Source: Apostichopus japonicus (taxonomy: Eukaryota > Echinodermata > Holothuroidea > Aspidochirotida > Stichopodidae). Taken from it: a stretch of DNA of 64,000 nt. The DNA is taken from contig NC_092569.1 of assembly GCF_037975245.1 (NCBI RefSeq), positions 32,122,668-32,186,667 on the forward strand, written 5' to 3'. Below, piece by piece: positions 46,201-54,349 of this stretch; the first letter of the stretch is position 1, and each line of letters starts with the position of its first letter. Under the pieces are notes generated by a model. The model saw only the letters and a program-made list of their open reading frames with translations. It was not told the origin of the DNA and made no database searches. A program made the translations under genes and the position numbers.

Positions 46201-47924
46201 TATGGTGAGACTTCAAGTGGTATGTACGTTCGATTATTTTCATATGTGCAAACGTTGAGGCGCTATGTTAATATAATCTTGTTATATATAAAATCATCTA
46301 GGGTTTATCATTCATAGAACATTGAAACAGAGAAATCAGAAATGTTGTATTTTTAAATATTCGTCTGTATAGATTCGAGAAATTTTAATCAATCAATCAG
46401 TCTTTTCGAAGAAGTAATACGTACGCGACTAGATTGTACATGTCGAGAAGAACTAAATAATAAAATGCCGATCCTCAATATCATTCAAAATTTCCATAAA
46501 TGTTATACATCGAATTTTGGTTACTTTGTCGAAACCTAAAATATTAGATACTAAATTAATAGTGAATTCTCTTTACACAATGTCGCTTCTATTGTTCATT
46601 TAAACGTATTTATTTCATAATTTGTGTATAGTGTAAATTTCAATTTACGTTTATAGTCCAACGTATGAGCTCAGGTTGAAAGATACAAAGATTACAAAGT
46701 GCTATAGATATAGGGTAAAGAATTGAACAATCGATGGCAATAACACCCTGTATACCATGTAAACAGTAAAACAGGAACTTGGAGCCGGCCAGATGTTATA
46801 TTACAACCACAATATTGATAGAAAGACTTACGCCGTCTATTTAATTTTGTTTTATGGGTAGGTGGCTTTTTAAGCAAAATGCAATTATTACTTTGAATGT
46901 AATAATAACATGTAAGATTCCTCAGGACTAGATCTTTCAATGATACCCTTGTTTTCCTAACTTGAATGACATACAAAGCTACATCACACAGCCCCCCCCC
47001 CCCCCTCACATCCTCCTTATCCAAGTTCGAAGAGAGCCTAAGTTAGCCTATGTGGTACAAGCAAAAATAAGCACTTGGTTGAATAAGGGGATAAATGAAA
47101 AGTTGGTTATGCAAATTAAATTAAACATAATATTATTCAACAATTTACAACATTTAACACCGACACAAACAAGAAATTTATAACTCAAGTTTTGACAGTG
47201 TTAGGAAGCTAAGTTGTGAACTTAAATATAACAATAAAATAAATAAATGAATAGTAGTGTTAAATGCCGATAAAAAAATATAAAATAAAAAGCGATATTA
47301 GCGACTCTTGTAACTCAAACGTAGTATTTGGTTAAAATAGTTTCCCCATCTGTATATGACTCCTATTGTGGCACTGCATTTTAAACGGAACCAAGAAAGA
47401 AAAAGTATAACAACGCCCTTGCAAAGGCAGAATACCAACTTATTTATCTTGATTATTTAACAAAAAATGCAAAACATAGGCGGAACGGACGTTTTCAACT
47501 TGGTAGGACAAAAACGCATTGCCCTCTACCTTGTATCTGATGTTGGATTCGTTCAAAGTTTATAATTTATCGATTTACTTAGTCTTTCTCGTTTTTTGCA
47601 GGTTATGATGGTTTGTCTTTTAACAACAATAGACAATTCAGTACAAAAGACCAGGACAACGACGGATCGAGTAGTTACGACTGTGCGGAGGGACACAGAG
47701 GAGCCTGGTGGTACCGTTATTATTATTATTATAATGTTAGTTATTGCCGTTACTATTGCCGTTATTACCCTGATGGCAGTTACTGTAGTTACTGTGGTTA
47801 TTCTCACCTCAACGGAGACTACGACGGCTCTACTGGAGGAACGTACATGTTCTGGTATGGTTATAGTTTGAACGGTTACGGATGTAGCCTGCAATACACA
47901 GATATGAAAATACGGCCGGTGTAG
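19221..47924 (+). CDS. Fibrinogen-related secreted protein with a 20-unit EGF-like array (28 exons)
   Basis: A spliced model joins 28 exons of 5,628 nt (1,875 codons plus stop) with matching phases and GT-AG borders throughout. Module order is signal peptide, linker, N-terminal half of a fibrinogen C-terminal domain (FReD), a TIL-like cysteine-rich exon, twenty 8-cysteine EGF-containing modules, and a complete FReD ending MKIRPV. FReD proteins of invertebrates are usually secreted lectin-like or immune recognition molecules, and TIL and EGF modules are extracellular and disulfide-rich, so a secreted adhesive or recognition protein is inferred. The ligand is unknown. Oddities are that the first FReD lacks its C-terminal ligand and calcium half, and that the array is very homogeneous in introns as well as exons. 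The first exon is the least certain part because intron 1 is 8 kb; other 5' exons may exist. An AATAAA lies at 48207. It could also be two overlapping isoforms: a short FReD protein and the long array protein. Confidence 0.72.
19305..21327 (+). repeat. Tandem duplication of about 1 kb in intron 1
   Basis: Copy 1 runs about 19305-20327 and copy 2 about 20345-21327. Shared landmarks are CATTGAATATCTTC, CCTTCAATTTAAAATACT, and TTTCCGAACAGACATTTTAT. Copies differ by scattered substitutions and small indels, so the duplication is not very recent. Confidence 0.8.
25514..26683 (+). mobile_element. Probable non-autonomous hAT-like TIR element in intron 1
   Basis: Ends are inverted: AGTGTTGCGCCGAT at the left, and the right end reads CGGTACAACACT. 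Subterminal regions on both sides hold repeated TATCGGTAT / CCGATATTG motifs, a pattern seen in hAT-type elements. No intact transposase and no clean 8-bp target duplication were found, so the class is tentative. Confidence 0.4.
27372..27402 (+). CDS. Exon 2: 31-nt linker
   Basis: The sequence after TTACACAG reads IISSAEGRSS and ends TCAG|GTCAGT, going from phase 0 to phase 1. It fits the end of the signal-peptide region and the mature N terminus. It is supported only by its splice sites and by phase agreement with exons 1 and 3. Confidence 0.5.
27985..28205 (-). mobile_element. Non-LTR-type 3' tail or SINE fragment in intron 2
   Basis: Read on the minus strand it has TGTAAAGCGCTTTGA, a short spacer, AAAAGCGCTATATGAATC and then an ATT-rich tail. 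The paired AGCGCTTT/AAAGCGCT motif followed by ATT repeats is typical of the 3' ends of CR1/L2-type elements and the SINEs that share them in invertebrates. No coding remains. Confidence 0.5.
28283..28455 (+). CDS. Exon 3: first FReD, N-terminal part
   Basis: The reading SLYFIFQQPVYPRDCKEVSN is followed by SGVYLIKPD and EAYCNNDLDTGGWT, the standard opening of a fibrinogen C-terminal domain (RDC, GVY.I.P, YC..., GGWT). The acceptor is CATACAG and the donor ACG|GTATGG; the phase runs from 1 to 0. The first disulfide cysteines are present. Confidence 0.88.
28824..29088 (+). CDS. Exon 4: first FReD, middle part
   Basis: VLQRRRLDSVNFNRSWKDF continues through GFGFLGSEFWIGNDKI, RYQLRLDF, and TYYVTYDEFRISDEW to RSN. 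This matches the FReD middle (VxQRR, DF.R.W..Y..GFG...EFWLGN, YELR). The exon ends AAATG|GTAAGT in phase 1. The C-terminal FReD exon that should follow is absent from the next 860 bp, so this domain is only half present unless splicing skips to 47602. Confidence 0.88.
29947..30158 (+). CDS. Exon 5: TIL-like cysteine-rich module
   Basis: It starts in phase 1 after TTTTCTAG and reads ETIPEWCPANEIFSNETC, ERTC, DTC, QCVCVGKYL, QCIPLNQCNC and FLADKRSVLG. CPANE...C...C...C..QC.C.GKYLR...QCIPLNQC is the trypsin-inhibitor-like (TIL) pattern seen next to VWD domains, but with eight rather than ten cysteines. TIL modules may be protease inhibitors or structural spacers; no inhibitory loop can be assigned. 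The C-terminal NCFLADKRSVLG matches the end of every array unit, so the array probably grew from this exon boundary. It ends TTAGGG|GTCAGT in phase 0. Confidence 0.75.
30574..30783 (+). CDS. Array unit 1 exon
   Basis: It reads EGQFYVNARCTQRSTC and has SDHATC with NGVHKCYC; the arginine before KCYC in all other units is histidine here. Acceptor GATTTAG, donor TTAGGG|GTCAGT. All eight cysteines are present. Confidence 0.85.
31362..31571 (+). CDS. Array unit 2 exon
   Basis: It reads VDDFYVNSRCTRRSTC, NNQIIKASYQC and SEHATC, ending VADKGSVLG. Eight cysteines; phase 0 at both ends. Confidence 0.85.
32143..32352 (+). CDS. Array unit 3 exon
   Basis: EGHFYINSSCTRKSTC, NNRLVDESYQC and STYATC mark the EGH/RLVDE subclass. 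It is followed by a shortened intron (375 nt) that lacks about 200 bp found in most other introns. Confidence 0.85.
32728..32937 (+). CDS. Array unit 4 exon
   Basis: VGDFYVNSRCTRRSTC, DNQIIEASYQC and SDHATC place it in the VGD/QII subclass with unit 1-like SDH. Eight cysteines. Confidence 0.85.
33501..33710 (+). CDS. Array unit 5 exon
   Basis: VGDFYVNSRCTRKSTC, NNQIIKASYQC and SEHATC, with YQGNGETC (N instead of D in GDG) and an end GIVLG instead of GSVLG. Otherwise intact. Confidence 0.85.
34295..34504 (+). CDS. Array unit 6 exon
   Basis: EGHVYINSSCTRKSTC, NNRLVDESYQC and SNYATC. F is replaced by V in the EGHFY motif. It is followed by the short intron type, as is unit 3. Confidence 0.85.
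34873..35082 (+). CDS. Array unit 7 exon
   Basis: VGEFYVNPRCTRRSTC, NNQIIKASYQC, SEHATC and YEGDGETC. It starts the 4.09-kb segment that recurs at unit 12. Confidence 0.85.
35661..35870 (+). CDS. Array unit 8 exon
   Basis: VHDFYVNSRCTRISTC, SEHATCAEKNG and FVDDIGSVLG. Its exon and flanking introns are nearly identical to unit 13, exactly 4,090 bp downstream. Confidence 0.85.
36425..36634 (+). CDS. Array unit 9 exon
   Basis: EGHFYINSSCTRKSTC, NNRLVDESYQC, SDHATC and YHGDGETC, ending GSVLE. The last codon is GAG before GTCAGT. Confidence 0.85.
37214..37423 (+). CDS. Array unit 10 exon
   Basis: EGHFYINSSCTRKSTC, NNRLVDESYQC and SNYATC, with NANYEGDGVTC as in unit 6. The following intron carries a MITE insertion (37470-37835). 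Confidence 0.85.
37466..37839 (+). mobile_element. TTAA-flanked MITE inserted in the intron after unit 10
   Basis: TTAA at 37466-37469 and at 37836-37839 bracket about 366 bp with terminal inverted repeats: TGAAGACTCGC at 37476-37486 and its complement at 37820-37830. Other array introns read CTTAATCATTG at the same point and so act as empty sites. TTAA duplications are the hallmark of piggyBac-type insertions. There is no transposase, so it is non-autonomous. Strand is arbitrary. Confidence 0.75.
38181..38390 (+). CDS. Array unit 11 exon (chimeric)
   Basis: It opens EGHFYINSRC (one subclass) but continues RRSTC, NNQIIEASYQC and SDHATC (the other subclass), with AERDG. The switch within one exon suggests gene conversion or unequal crossover inside the coding sequence. 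It ends GSVLE. Confidence 0.85.
38963..39172 (+). CDS. Array unit 12 exon
   Basis: VGDFYVNSRCTRRSTC, NNQIIKASYQC, SEHATCAEKNG and YKGDGETC. It is the counterpart of unit 7 at a 4,090-bp offset. Confidence 0.85.
39751..39960 (+). CDS. Array unit 13 exon
   Basis: VHDFYVNSRCTRISTC, SEHATCAEKNG and CFIDDIGSVLG. It is the counterpart of unit 8, with only a few differences. Confidence 0.85.
40553..40762 (+). CDS. Array unit 14 exon
   Basis: EGHFYINSRCTLRSTC, NNRLVDESYQC, SDHATC and NPDYQGDGVTC, ending GSVLR (CGG before GTCAGT). It is the counterpart of unit 9. Confidence 0.85.
41372..41581 (+). CDS. Array unit 15 exon
   Basis: EGHFYINSRCTRKSTC, LVGENYQC, SSYATCAERRG, NTNYQGDGVTC and HYCFVAEKGSVLG. 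It is the first of five recently expanded copies of this subclass. Confidence 0.85.
42165..42374 (+). CDS. Array unit 16 exon
   Basis: EGHFYINSGCTRKSTC, LVDENYQC and SSYATCAVRSG. The AVRSG variant is shared with units 17 and 18, and the 794-bp unit including intron is almost identical to unit 17. Confidence 0.85.
42959..43168 (+). CDS. Array unit 17 exon
   Basis: Its residues are the same as unit 16 as far as I can read (SSYATCAVRSG, HYCFVAEKGSVLG). Period to unit 18 is 794 bp. Confidence 0.85.
43753..43962 (+). CDS. Array unit 18 exon
   Basis: Same residues as units 16 and 17, but its 3' intron resembles the one after unit 15 (GGTTCTTTAGGTCAT), which points to a block duplication boundary here. 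Confidence 0.85.
44545..44754 (+). CDS. Array unit 19 exon
   Basis: EGHFYINSGCTRKSTC, SSYATCAERSG and HYCFVAEKGSVLG. The acceptor region has AATATAAAAATTAG instead of AATATCTTAAATTAG, a small change that leaves the AG intact. Confidence 0.82.
45339..45644 (+). CDS. Array unit 20 fused to the start of the second FReD
   Basis: KGHFYINAGCTRKSTC, SSYATCDTRNG, NPNYQGDGVTC, then TRRAQDCYDLYVSG, SDGVYTIYPDGW, QVYCEMESNGGGWT. The first codon is AAG where other units have GAG or GTT. Exon 102 codons long; donor GGACT|GTGAGT, phase 0. The FReD opening motifs (DC, GVY.IYP, VYC.M, GGGWT) are clear. Confidence 0.88.
45908..46169 (+). CDS. Second FReD, middle exon
   Basis: VFQRRSSASVDFYRGWSDYK, GFGTKNHDHWLGN, YQLRIDLRD and YSTFRINNEADKYRLSVG. 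It aligns with exon 4 but is the more canonical copy. Acceptor TTCATAG; donor ACAG|GTGAGT in phase 1, the same phase as exon 4. Confidence 0.9.
46170..47601 (+). other. Last intron (1.4 kb), nothing coding seen
   Basis: AT-rich, with a run of C at about 46991-47006. No feature was recognised apart from the splice sites. Confidence 0.5.
47602..47924 (+). CDS. Terminal exon: FReD C-terminal half and stop
   Basis: After TTTTTTGCAG it reads YDGLSFNNNRQFSTKDQDND, YDCAEGHRGAWWY, an unusual tyrosine/cysteine-rich stretch, HLNGDYDG, and YTDMKIRPV with TAG at 47922-47924. DQDND is the calcium-binding motif and GAWWY...HLNG the ligand-pocket region of FReDs. Between WWY and HLNG there are about 30 residues where typical FReDs have about six. 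The stretch is encoded by TAT/TTA-rich, microsatellite-like DNA. Confidence 0.9.
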
Positions 47925-48206
47925 ACAAAACACTGTATAAATAACACATTGCCAAAAAGAGCAGGTTTTACTTAGAAATAAGAAAATATCCATACAGATC
48001 TTCGAGCGTCGGACAGCTGGACGTGCCATAGACAAGAAAGAAGAAGAAAAGCAACAAAAATTACAAACGGGACGATTCGACTAAATAATTAATTTTCTAA
48101 GGGAATGAGCAGATATTAATTGAAATTGATATCAAATTATTAATATTAACCAGCTTACTGTTGTTTGATAGTTTGAAAATTTATTATTGCATGAGTCTCA
48201 CAAAAG

Positions 48207-48212
48207 AATAAA
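48207..48212 (+). promoter_or_regulatory. Candidate polyadenylation signal AATAAA
   Basis: The hexamer lies 283 bp after the stop codon in an AT-rich stretch (GAATAAAAG). It is the first canonical signal downstream of the last exon. Not proven. Confidence 0.45.
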
Positions 48213-48456
48213 AGAATACATCAAAGTAAACTTTTGCATTTTTCCCTAATTTGTTGCATCCCTCGTAGTCAACCCTCACCCTCCCAACCCCCACCCCCAA
48301 GTATTATTAGTTGGTTGGAAATGGACAATTGCAAGTTGATTTTTAACGATTCTTGGTTTCTAGGACATATACACACACATTTCAAATACTTACATATTTA
48401 TATGAAGTCATTATCAGGGTTGGCGTCGAACTACTCACAAAACATAGGGTAACATT

Positions 48457-48670
<214 letters not shown>

Positions 48671-48892
48671 GAATTGAATGTGTTGCAAGTGGTATGACAA
48701 ATATATATAGTAAATCAATAATAACACACCAGAAAAATTCCACTTCACGACCGGTTTCGTCCTTTTGGGACTGATCAGGCGAAGGTAGGAATCGAACCCA
48801 GGATCTTTGTGTGATGAACCGAAGTCCGTACAAGTCGACAACAGTGATTCTACTGGTGTGTTAACGCGTATAAATTGGCTTTGAATAACTGA
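48671..48892 (-). mobile_element. tRNA-derived SINE, copy 3
   Basis: On the minus strand it shows a degraded box A, an intact box B GGTTCGATTCC, the hammerhead region and the TTGATTTACTATATATA tail. It matches copy 1 over its full length with scattered changes. Confidence 0.8.
48743..48784 (-). ncRNA. Hammerhead ribozyme motif, inactivated
   Basis: Same layout as at 4300-4341, including stems I and II, GAAA and ACCGGUC, but the core reads CUGAUCA instead of CUGAUGA. This is a G8-to-C change, and G8 is a catalytic residue of the hammerhead, so this copy should not cleave. Confidence 0.75.
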
Positions 48893-48909
48893 CAGTTATT
48901 TAGTTATAC

Positions 48910-48954
48910 AGGTCGTGAAGCGGAATTTTTCTGGTGTGTTATTCTTTATTGATT

Positions 48955-48959
<5 letters not shown>
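48910..48959 (+). mobile_element. SINE copy 4, 5'-truncated, opposite orientation
   Basis: GGTCGTGAAGCGG to TTGATTTACTATATATA on the plus strand. The homology begins within four bases of the predicted ribozyme cleavage point. It lies head-to-head with copy 3. Confidence 0.7.

Positions 48960-49006
<47 letters not shown>
48956..49006. repeat. (TA)n tract at SINE copy 4 tail
   Basis: Pure TA repeat directly extending the TACTATATA tail of the SINE. Confidence 0.95.
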
Positions 49007-49008
<2 letters not shown>

Positions 49009-49968
49009 CACTGGATTGGTATTTACGTTTACTTCTCCAAGTTGGTGCTTAGGTTTACCTGAGGTGAAATGATTGGATCAACTTGAAATTTTACATCAGT
49101 ATACCTTATGGTACTAGGACTGCATATCAGTCGTTATAAGTTGCTACCTACTTTTTGGGTCATTTGGCAAGGAAAAATCCAATTGGTCAAACCCTTACGG
49201 TAAACCTAAGTCTTGCTCTCAAAGTATATCCCCCAGTTGGTATATAAGTTGACCTGACGTACAGGCATCCGTAGTTTTCTTGACAGCGGCAGTAGCCTGT
49301 ATTCAGTGTATACGCTCTTCGCTGTGTACACTGTATACGCCAGGGCTAACGCATACCCGTAGGCTGCATTGCTTGCAACCCAATAACAGTTTCGGCTAAT
49401 ATTAGATGATGTGTAGTATCTGTTCCCTCTCGATGCAAGGCCACTGGGCTTGAGATCGGGTCAGTCGTTCGCCGGGTAGTTTGGTTTTCGTGCCCAGGTT
49501 CTTTCCTTGTTGACTTTTTCTTAAAAAAGTACCGTTAACACGAAAACGTCTCACCAACAACTTCAGGTAAGGTCCATGAGATTAGTCAATAAAGTTTGGT
49601 GATATTAATAACGTTGATATTATAAGGTTGTTGCATACACCTTCACGTTATTTGTTCATACCCATATTTCAATAGTCTAGACTAGCTTCTAGCCTAAAAC
49701 TTGTAAGGCCTAGCCTACGTTCGGCTGTAGCCTAGGGCCATAGTCCAAGTCCTAACAATACCTTAGCATTGAGTCAAGGGTAAACTGGTCTGTAGTTTGA
49801 TCTACAAATTAATACCAACTGCCAGAGAAATTAGATTTCAAGTAGGTCAGCTTAACTTCTTAGCCTACTGTGCATGTATGTATCATATATGGCCTTAGAT
49901 TTTGCTGGACAATTATGTTACTGTACATTGCCCTAATCATGACCAGATACTGTAGCATGGTGGGCTTA
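49007..49968. other. Unannotated stretch
   Basis: Less AT-rich near 49250-49560. No gene, tRNA or element recognised. Confidence 0.45.
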
Positions 49969-50540
49969 TAATTGACGCACTTAAGGATTTGATCAATGAT
50001 ATCTATCAATGAAAAATCCAAATTACTCAACTGTATGTGTTTTTCATATGTGTAGTTCCTCAGAAATGTTCTGATCTCAAAATATTTAAGGTTCTGTGCT
50101 TATGCACCGTACAATTGAGCAGAATTTGACCACAAAATGTCTGCCGTGTCAAGTTCTTTCATACCCCTAAATTGACACATTCGTCGATAAGCTAACTGTA
50201 GTGTAGGCCTTAGTATACATCCATTGACTTTAGATGCTGTTTGCTATGCTCTGAGCCACTAAGCTTTGACAGGTCATGTCCCAGAGAGTAGTGTTTTCAT
50301 ATTGAGGTAATGTTGGGTATTTTAAGGGTGTAAGATTTCCAAATGGCCAAAAAACGTGCAAAACTGGGGGGGAGGGTGTTAAAAGCTTGAAAAATACCAC
50401 AATTTGGTCAGCAAATACCTCAAATGGATTCAAACTCATGAAATATGTAATTCTGTTTGACTGCAAAAAAGTTTAGGTGGCCTGCTGTATCGTTGCTAGT
50501 AATAATTTAAGGTGCGTCAATTACGGGGGTGCGTCAATTA
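49969..50540 (+). mobile_element. TIR-bounded non-autonomous DNA element, copy at 50 kb
   Basis: The left end TAATTGACGCACTTAAGG at 49969 is the inverse of the right-end TTTAAGGTGCGTCAATTA (50507-50523); the right terminus is doubled (GTGCGTCAATTA again, ending at 50540). The internal 430 bp matches the copy at 10264-10700. TA is the likely target duplication, but this is ambiguous. Confidence 0.6.
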
Positions 50541-53500
50541 TGAAGCCTTTACTATACTGTACAGTAGCTATGCCTAGATTATTAGAGACTGACGTCACCA
50601 TGCAAATGTAACTTACAAGTAGCCTGTATTGAATAAGAGATGCTATAATTGTTAGAACTTTTCAAAAAGTTCTTGGAAGTCTTTACTCTCCAAAATATTC
50701 TCAGACATTCTAAACACCACTGTACTGTAAGATGTCTGAATATCCCAGTGAGGGTATCAATAAAAACAGTTAAAGGATATATTACTAGAAAATCCAGCAT
50801 CAAATTTGGGCCAATGCAGAATACCTTTAATCTAAGTCTCTCAAGTGATGCATTGTGTTTCAAGTGTCTTATTTATAACTAGCCAAAATTTGTACAAAAT
50901 AACAATGCCATGCATCCAAAAGGTTATTGAGTCAGTACATTTCCATAATGTAACTATTACAAAAGCTGAGTGCACCTAATTAAAAGTTAACATCCTCCAA
51001 ATATCTATATAACACAAAAATTTGATAAAGCCTTCTATCCCTTCCCTTGCATATACTGTAAGTCATTTTGTTAAATCTATTTAGATCCATAAGTAATACC
51101 AAGTTGACTAAATGTGCAATATTCAGTGTTAAAGATCTGAGCTCTGTATTGGCCCAAAATATATTGGAGAGAAGTGTACAATAAAAATTGAAATAATGCA
51201 CATCTACACTCTGACCATTTGATATTTATTTGATTGGCACTGTTAATGTTTTCTCAGACAAATTTGATGATCAACATTCTCAATCTCAAGATGAATGACA
51301 ACATCCCACTATCCAAGGGAATAACACTGTACGATGAAGCTGCCATGCAGTGAAAAAGTCAATGTTGGAACGGTAGCAATCATAGCTAGAGCACAGATGC
51401 CGTCTGGGACAAACTGATGTGGTGACCTACTGCATCATTGACAGCAAAATGGAAGATATTTTCTGAATTAACCAAAAAGTAAGTTAATATTCTGTAGGTT
51501 TGACATCGCATAAACTTGACTCCATAGGACTCTATTATCTCAAATACGAGTAACATCTGAGGTAATTTATTCCAAAGTTATGGAATGAAGAAAGAAACAA
51601 TCAGAAGGGATGAAAACTTTTGTATGATCTGGTTAATGTGGTGGTATCTTTTCCTCTATGTCCATAGTATTTAACTACACTAGAGCTATATCCACTCTCT
51701 GGTTTTTAATCTTAAAGGTCAATGCAAGACAACACCAAATTGTCAGGCTAGGTCCACATAAAATGTACATGTATATTTAAATTTTGAAATCTTTACAATT
51801 GGTAAAGCTTGAATGACTTGCAACTTTTAAAAGCACTTGCTATGGTAGGGAGCTGTTTCAGCTCCAATTGAATGCATGGCTGCATAAATAAAATGTGTAA
51901 TGTTGTATACAAGGCAAGATGAATCAAGAATTAATGGGCCCAAAATGGGATGGATAAACGAATTGAAATTTACAGTGAAAATAGTATATATGAAAGGTTG
52001 TGAGATGATTAAAGGAGATTTAGTTTTGTAAAGCAGTTCATTGTTTTCATCATTTGTAGAGTGTGAGGTCATGTGAGGTCTAATCGGTAATCGCAAAACA
52101 TTCCAAGCTATATTGCGCGTGCTATAATTGGGACCAAATCAGCATATCTTTAAGAGAAAGCTTTTCTTTTTGTACCAACAGATGGATAGATCTACAGGCT
52201 AATACAGCAAAGGATATGCTCTAATTAGAAATGCCAGGCAAGATTATCACACAGTTTACAGTGGGGTGAATACAATCATCAACCAAGCTTTTCATCATGC
52301 TGTACATAGTGGTATACAGTAGCTCCTTGTTGGGCTTATCAATTAAAAGCTTGCATAGAAGCCGATGCCAAGCAAAGCAAAAGTATGTCCTGTAAATCGC
52401 GAAGTAGATTCACACATCTCATGTATATCCTCTGGGACACAGCACATCTTTCAATGGAGTTAGGAAGTTGCTGGGAATAGTTGTTGGATTGGCACAGTAA
52501 TGTAGTATTTGCTTCACATAAATGCAGAGCAGTAACAGAAAACTAACTAGTTCCAGGATATGTTACACTGTTACACCATATAAAAGATAGAGGAAATTAA
52601 TATTATAAGCTTCAAGCAGACAGAACCAAGAGAATGCAGACCAGTCTTCATGGGAAGTCTTCTACATATTTAACTGTATAAATGGACTCATTCTTTTGCA
52701 ATGTACTTCTTGAAATATTTTAGTTTGGTGACATTGTGGCACTACATGTTTTTGTAAGTATTAGGGAACATTTGCAGCTGCTTGTCAAGAACATGGAACT
52801 TGTTATACAACTGAAGTGGTCCCGATGCTTAAGTGTTGAGGTTACTGGATATTTTGCTGCCTTACCTTGCTTTAACTGTTCTTAAATGCATTTCTCATGA
52901 TTTAAGATGTTTTAATTTTGTATTCCAAGCAAGATCAGCAAGCCATAGTACAGTAATTTTAAACAACCACCACACAGATACTTGTGCAGGACTAAGGGTA
53001 TTTGTTAAGCAGATTACTATTATAAAAATCTATCAAACTTTTATCCCACAAAATCTCCAGGGGTACACTGCATTGTTTCTGAACCACAGTTTCACAATTC
53101 TACAAGTGGGGTTCAGGGGTTATGCTATGGGAAAAGTTTACAATGTTAGGCCTGACTTAATTACTGAAAGCTTGTGGTCTTTTATTACACCAAGAACCAG
53201 TTTATTCTTTTAACAAAATTAAATTTTTTCCCTCAAAATTGAGGGGAGTGAATACAGCAAAGGCACATGCAACTAGCACCAATGTCATGGAAACCTAGTG
53301 CAGCCCAATGAAACATACTGTAAAACCACAACATTTGTAACTATAGGTATGAAATTGTGCAATCCAGGGGTATTGTGTATGATTTTGTCCCTCCAAGCAT
53401 GGAAACTCCATGATATTGTGGTAATTTGCATTGGTTACGGTATTAGATACAGCCTATACTGGTAAGTCTAGATAAATACTTGAGGTATAAGTTAGTTCCC

Positions 53501-54349
53501 AAAATGTTTCTCATGTATGAGAGAGGTCAGTAAATTGAGGTCATGAAATAGTGCAAGTATCCTGGTTTATGTGAAATAAATCTTGTGGAAAATATAAACT
53601 GGGATTGAAAATACAATCAACTGCTTGAATATGATTGTACAATTTTTATTGTGTCTCGTCTTTTAATATCATGCTAATCTCCACTACTGTATGTGTTTGG
53701 TAAGAAGCCAGATTTCTGGGTAGAAGTTTAAAAAAAAACAAATCTTCAACAATTTTTGATGAATTTTAAGCAATCACATTCACTGCCTCTATCTCTGTTT
53801 ACGTTTTGAGTCAGCAACACAGTATACTCTACAGTAGTGTACAGAAAGGGACACTTTCTGATGTATTCCTGATCAATTGAAAATTGTTTGTTGTTTGACT
53901 GTTTGTAGCAGTATTCCTCGGAGGAGTGAAAAAAAATAAACATACAGTGAACAGTTGCAACTGCACATTCATTTATACATTACTTAAATTATGTTCTGAT
54001 GCAATTCATGTATTATTCACTGTCAATTTTAGTTCAAAACTGCCAGTATACCATTAGTTCCTGAGCCATAATTTTTTTGCTTTAAAAATCTGGCTTTGAG
54101 TGTATAGTATTTTGTCAAAAACATAAAAGTGGAGGGGCTGCTTATCATCATTCCCTGAACAGGCTTTACCCAATTTGTTAACTATAATGGTAACATATCA
54201 AAATGTCTGGGGACTTGCCACAGTGCTGACAATTTTCAAATATTTCCATGGTTCCACCAGGGATGTTAGAGATGGACAAACAACATTTGAGCTTTCTTTA
54301 ACGTTTGTTTCGTGCCGACATTAATACTGTTTTTGGTCCAATACTAATA
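50541..54349. other. Unannotated 3.8-kb region
   Basis: AT-rich sequence with no reading frame, repeat or splice pattern I could support. Confidence 0.45.

Noticed and set aside
47553-48035. Valine/threonine-rich frames on both strands at the terminal exon
   Set aside because: They are shadows of the FReD C-terminal exon, whose correct frame has clear domain motifs.
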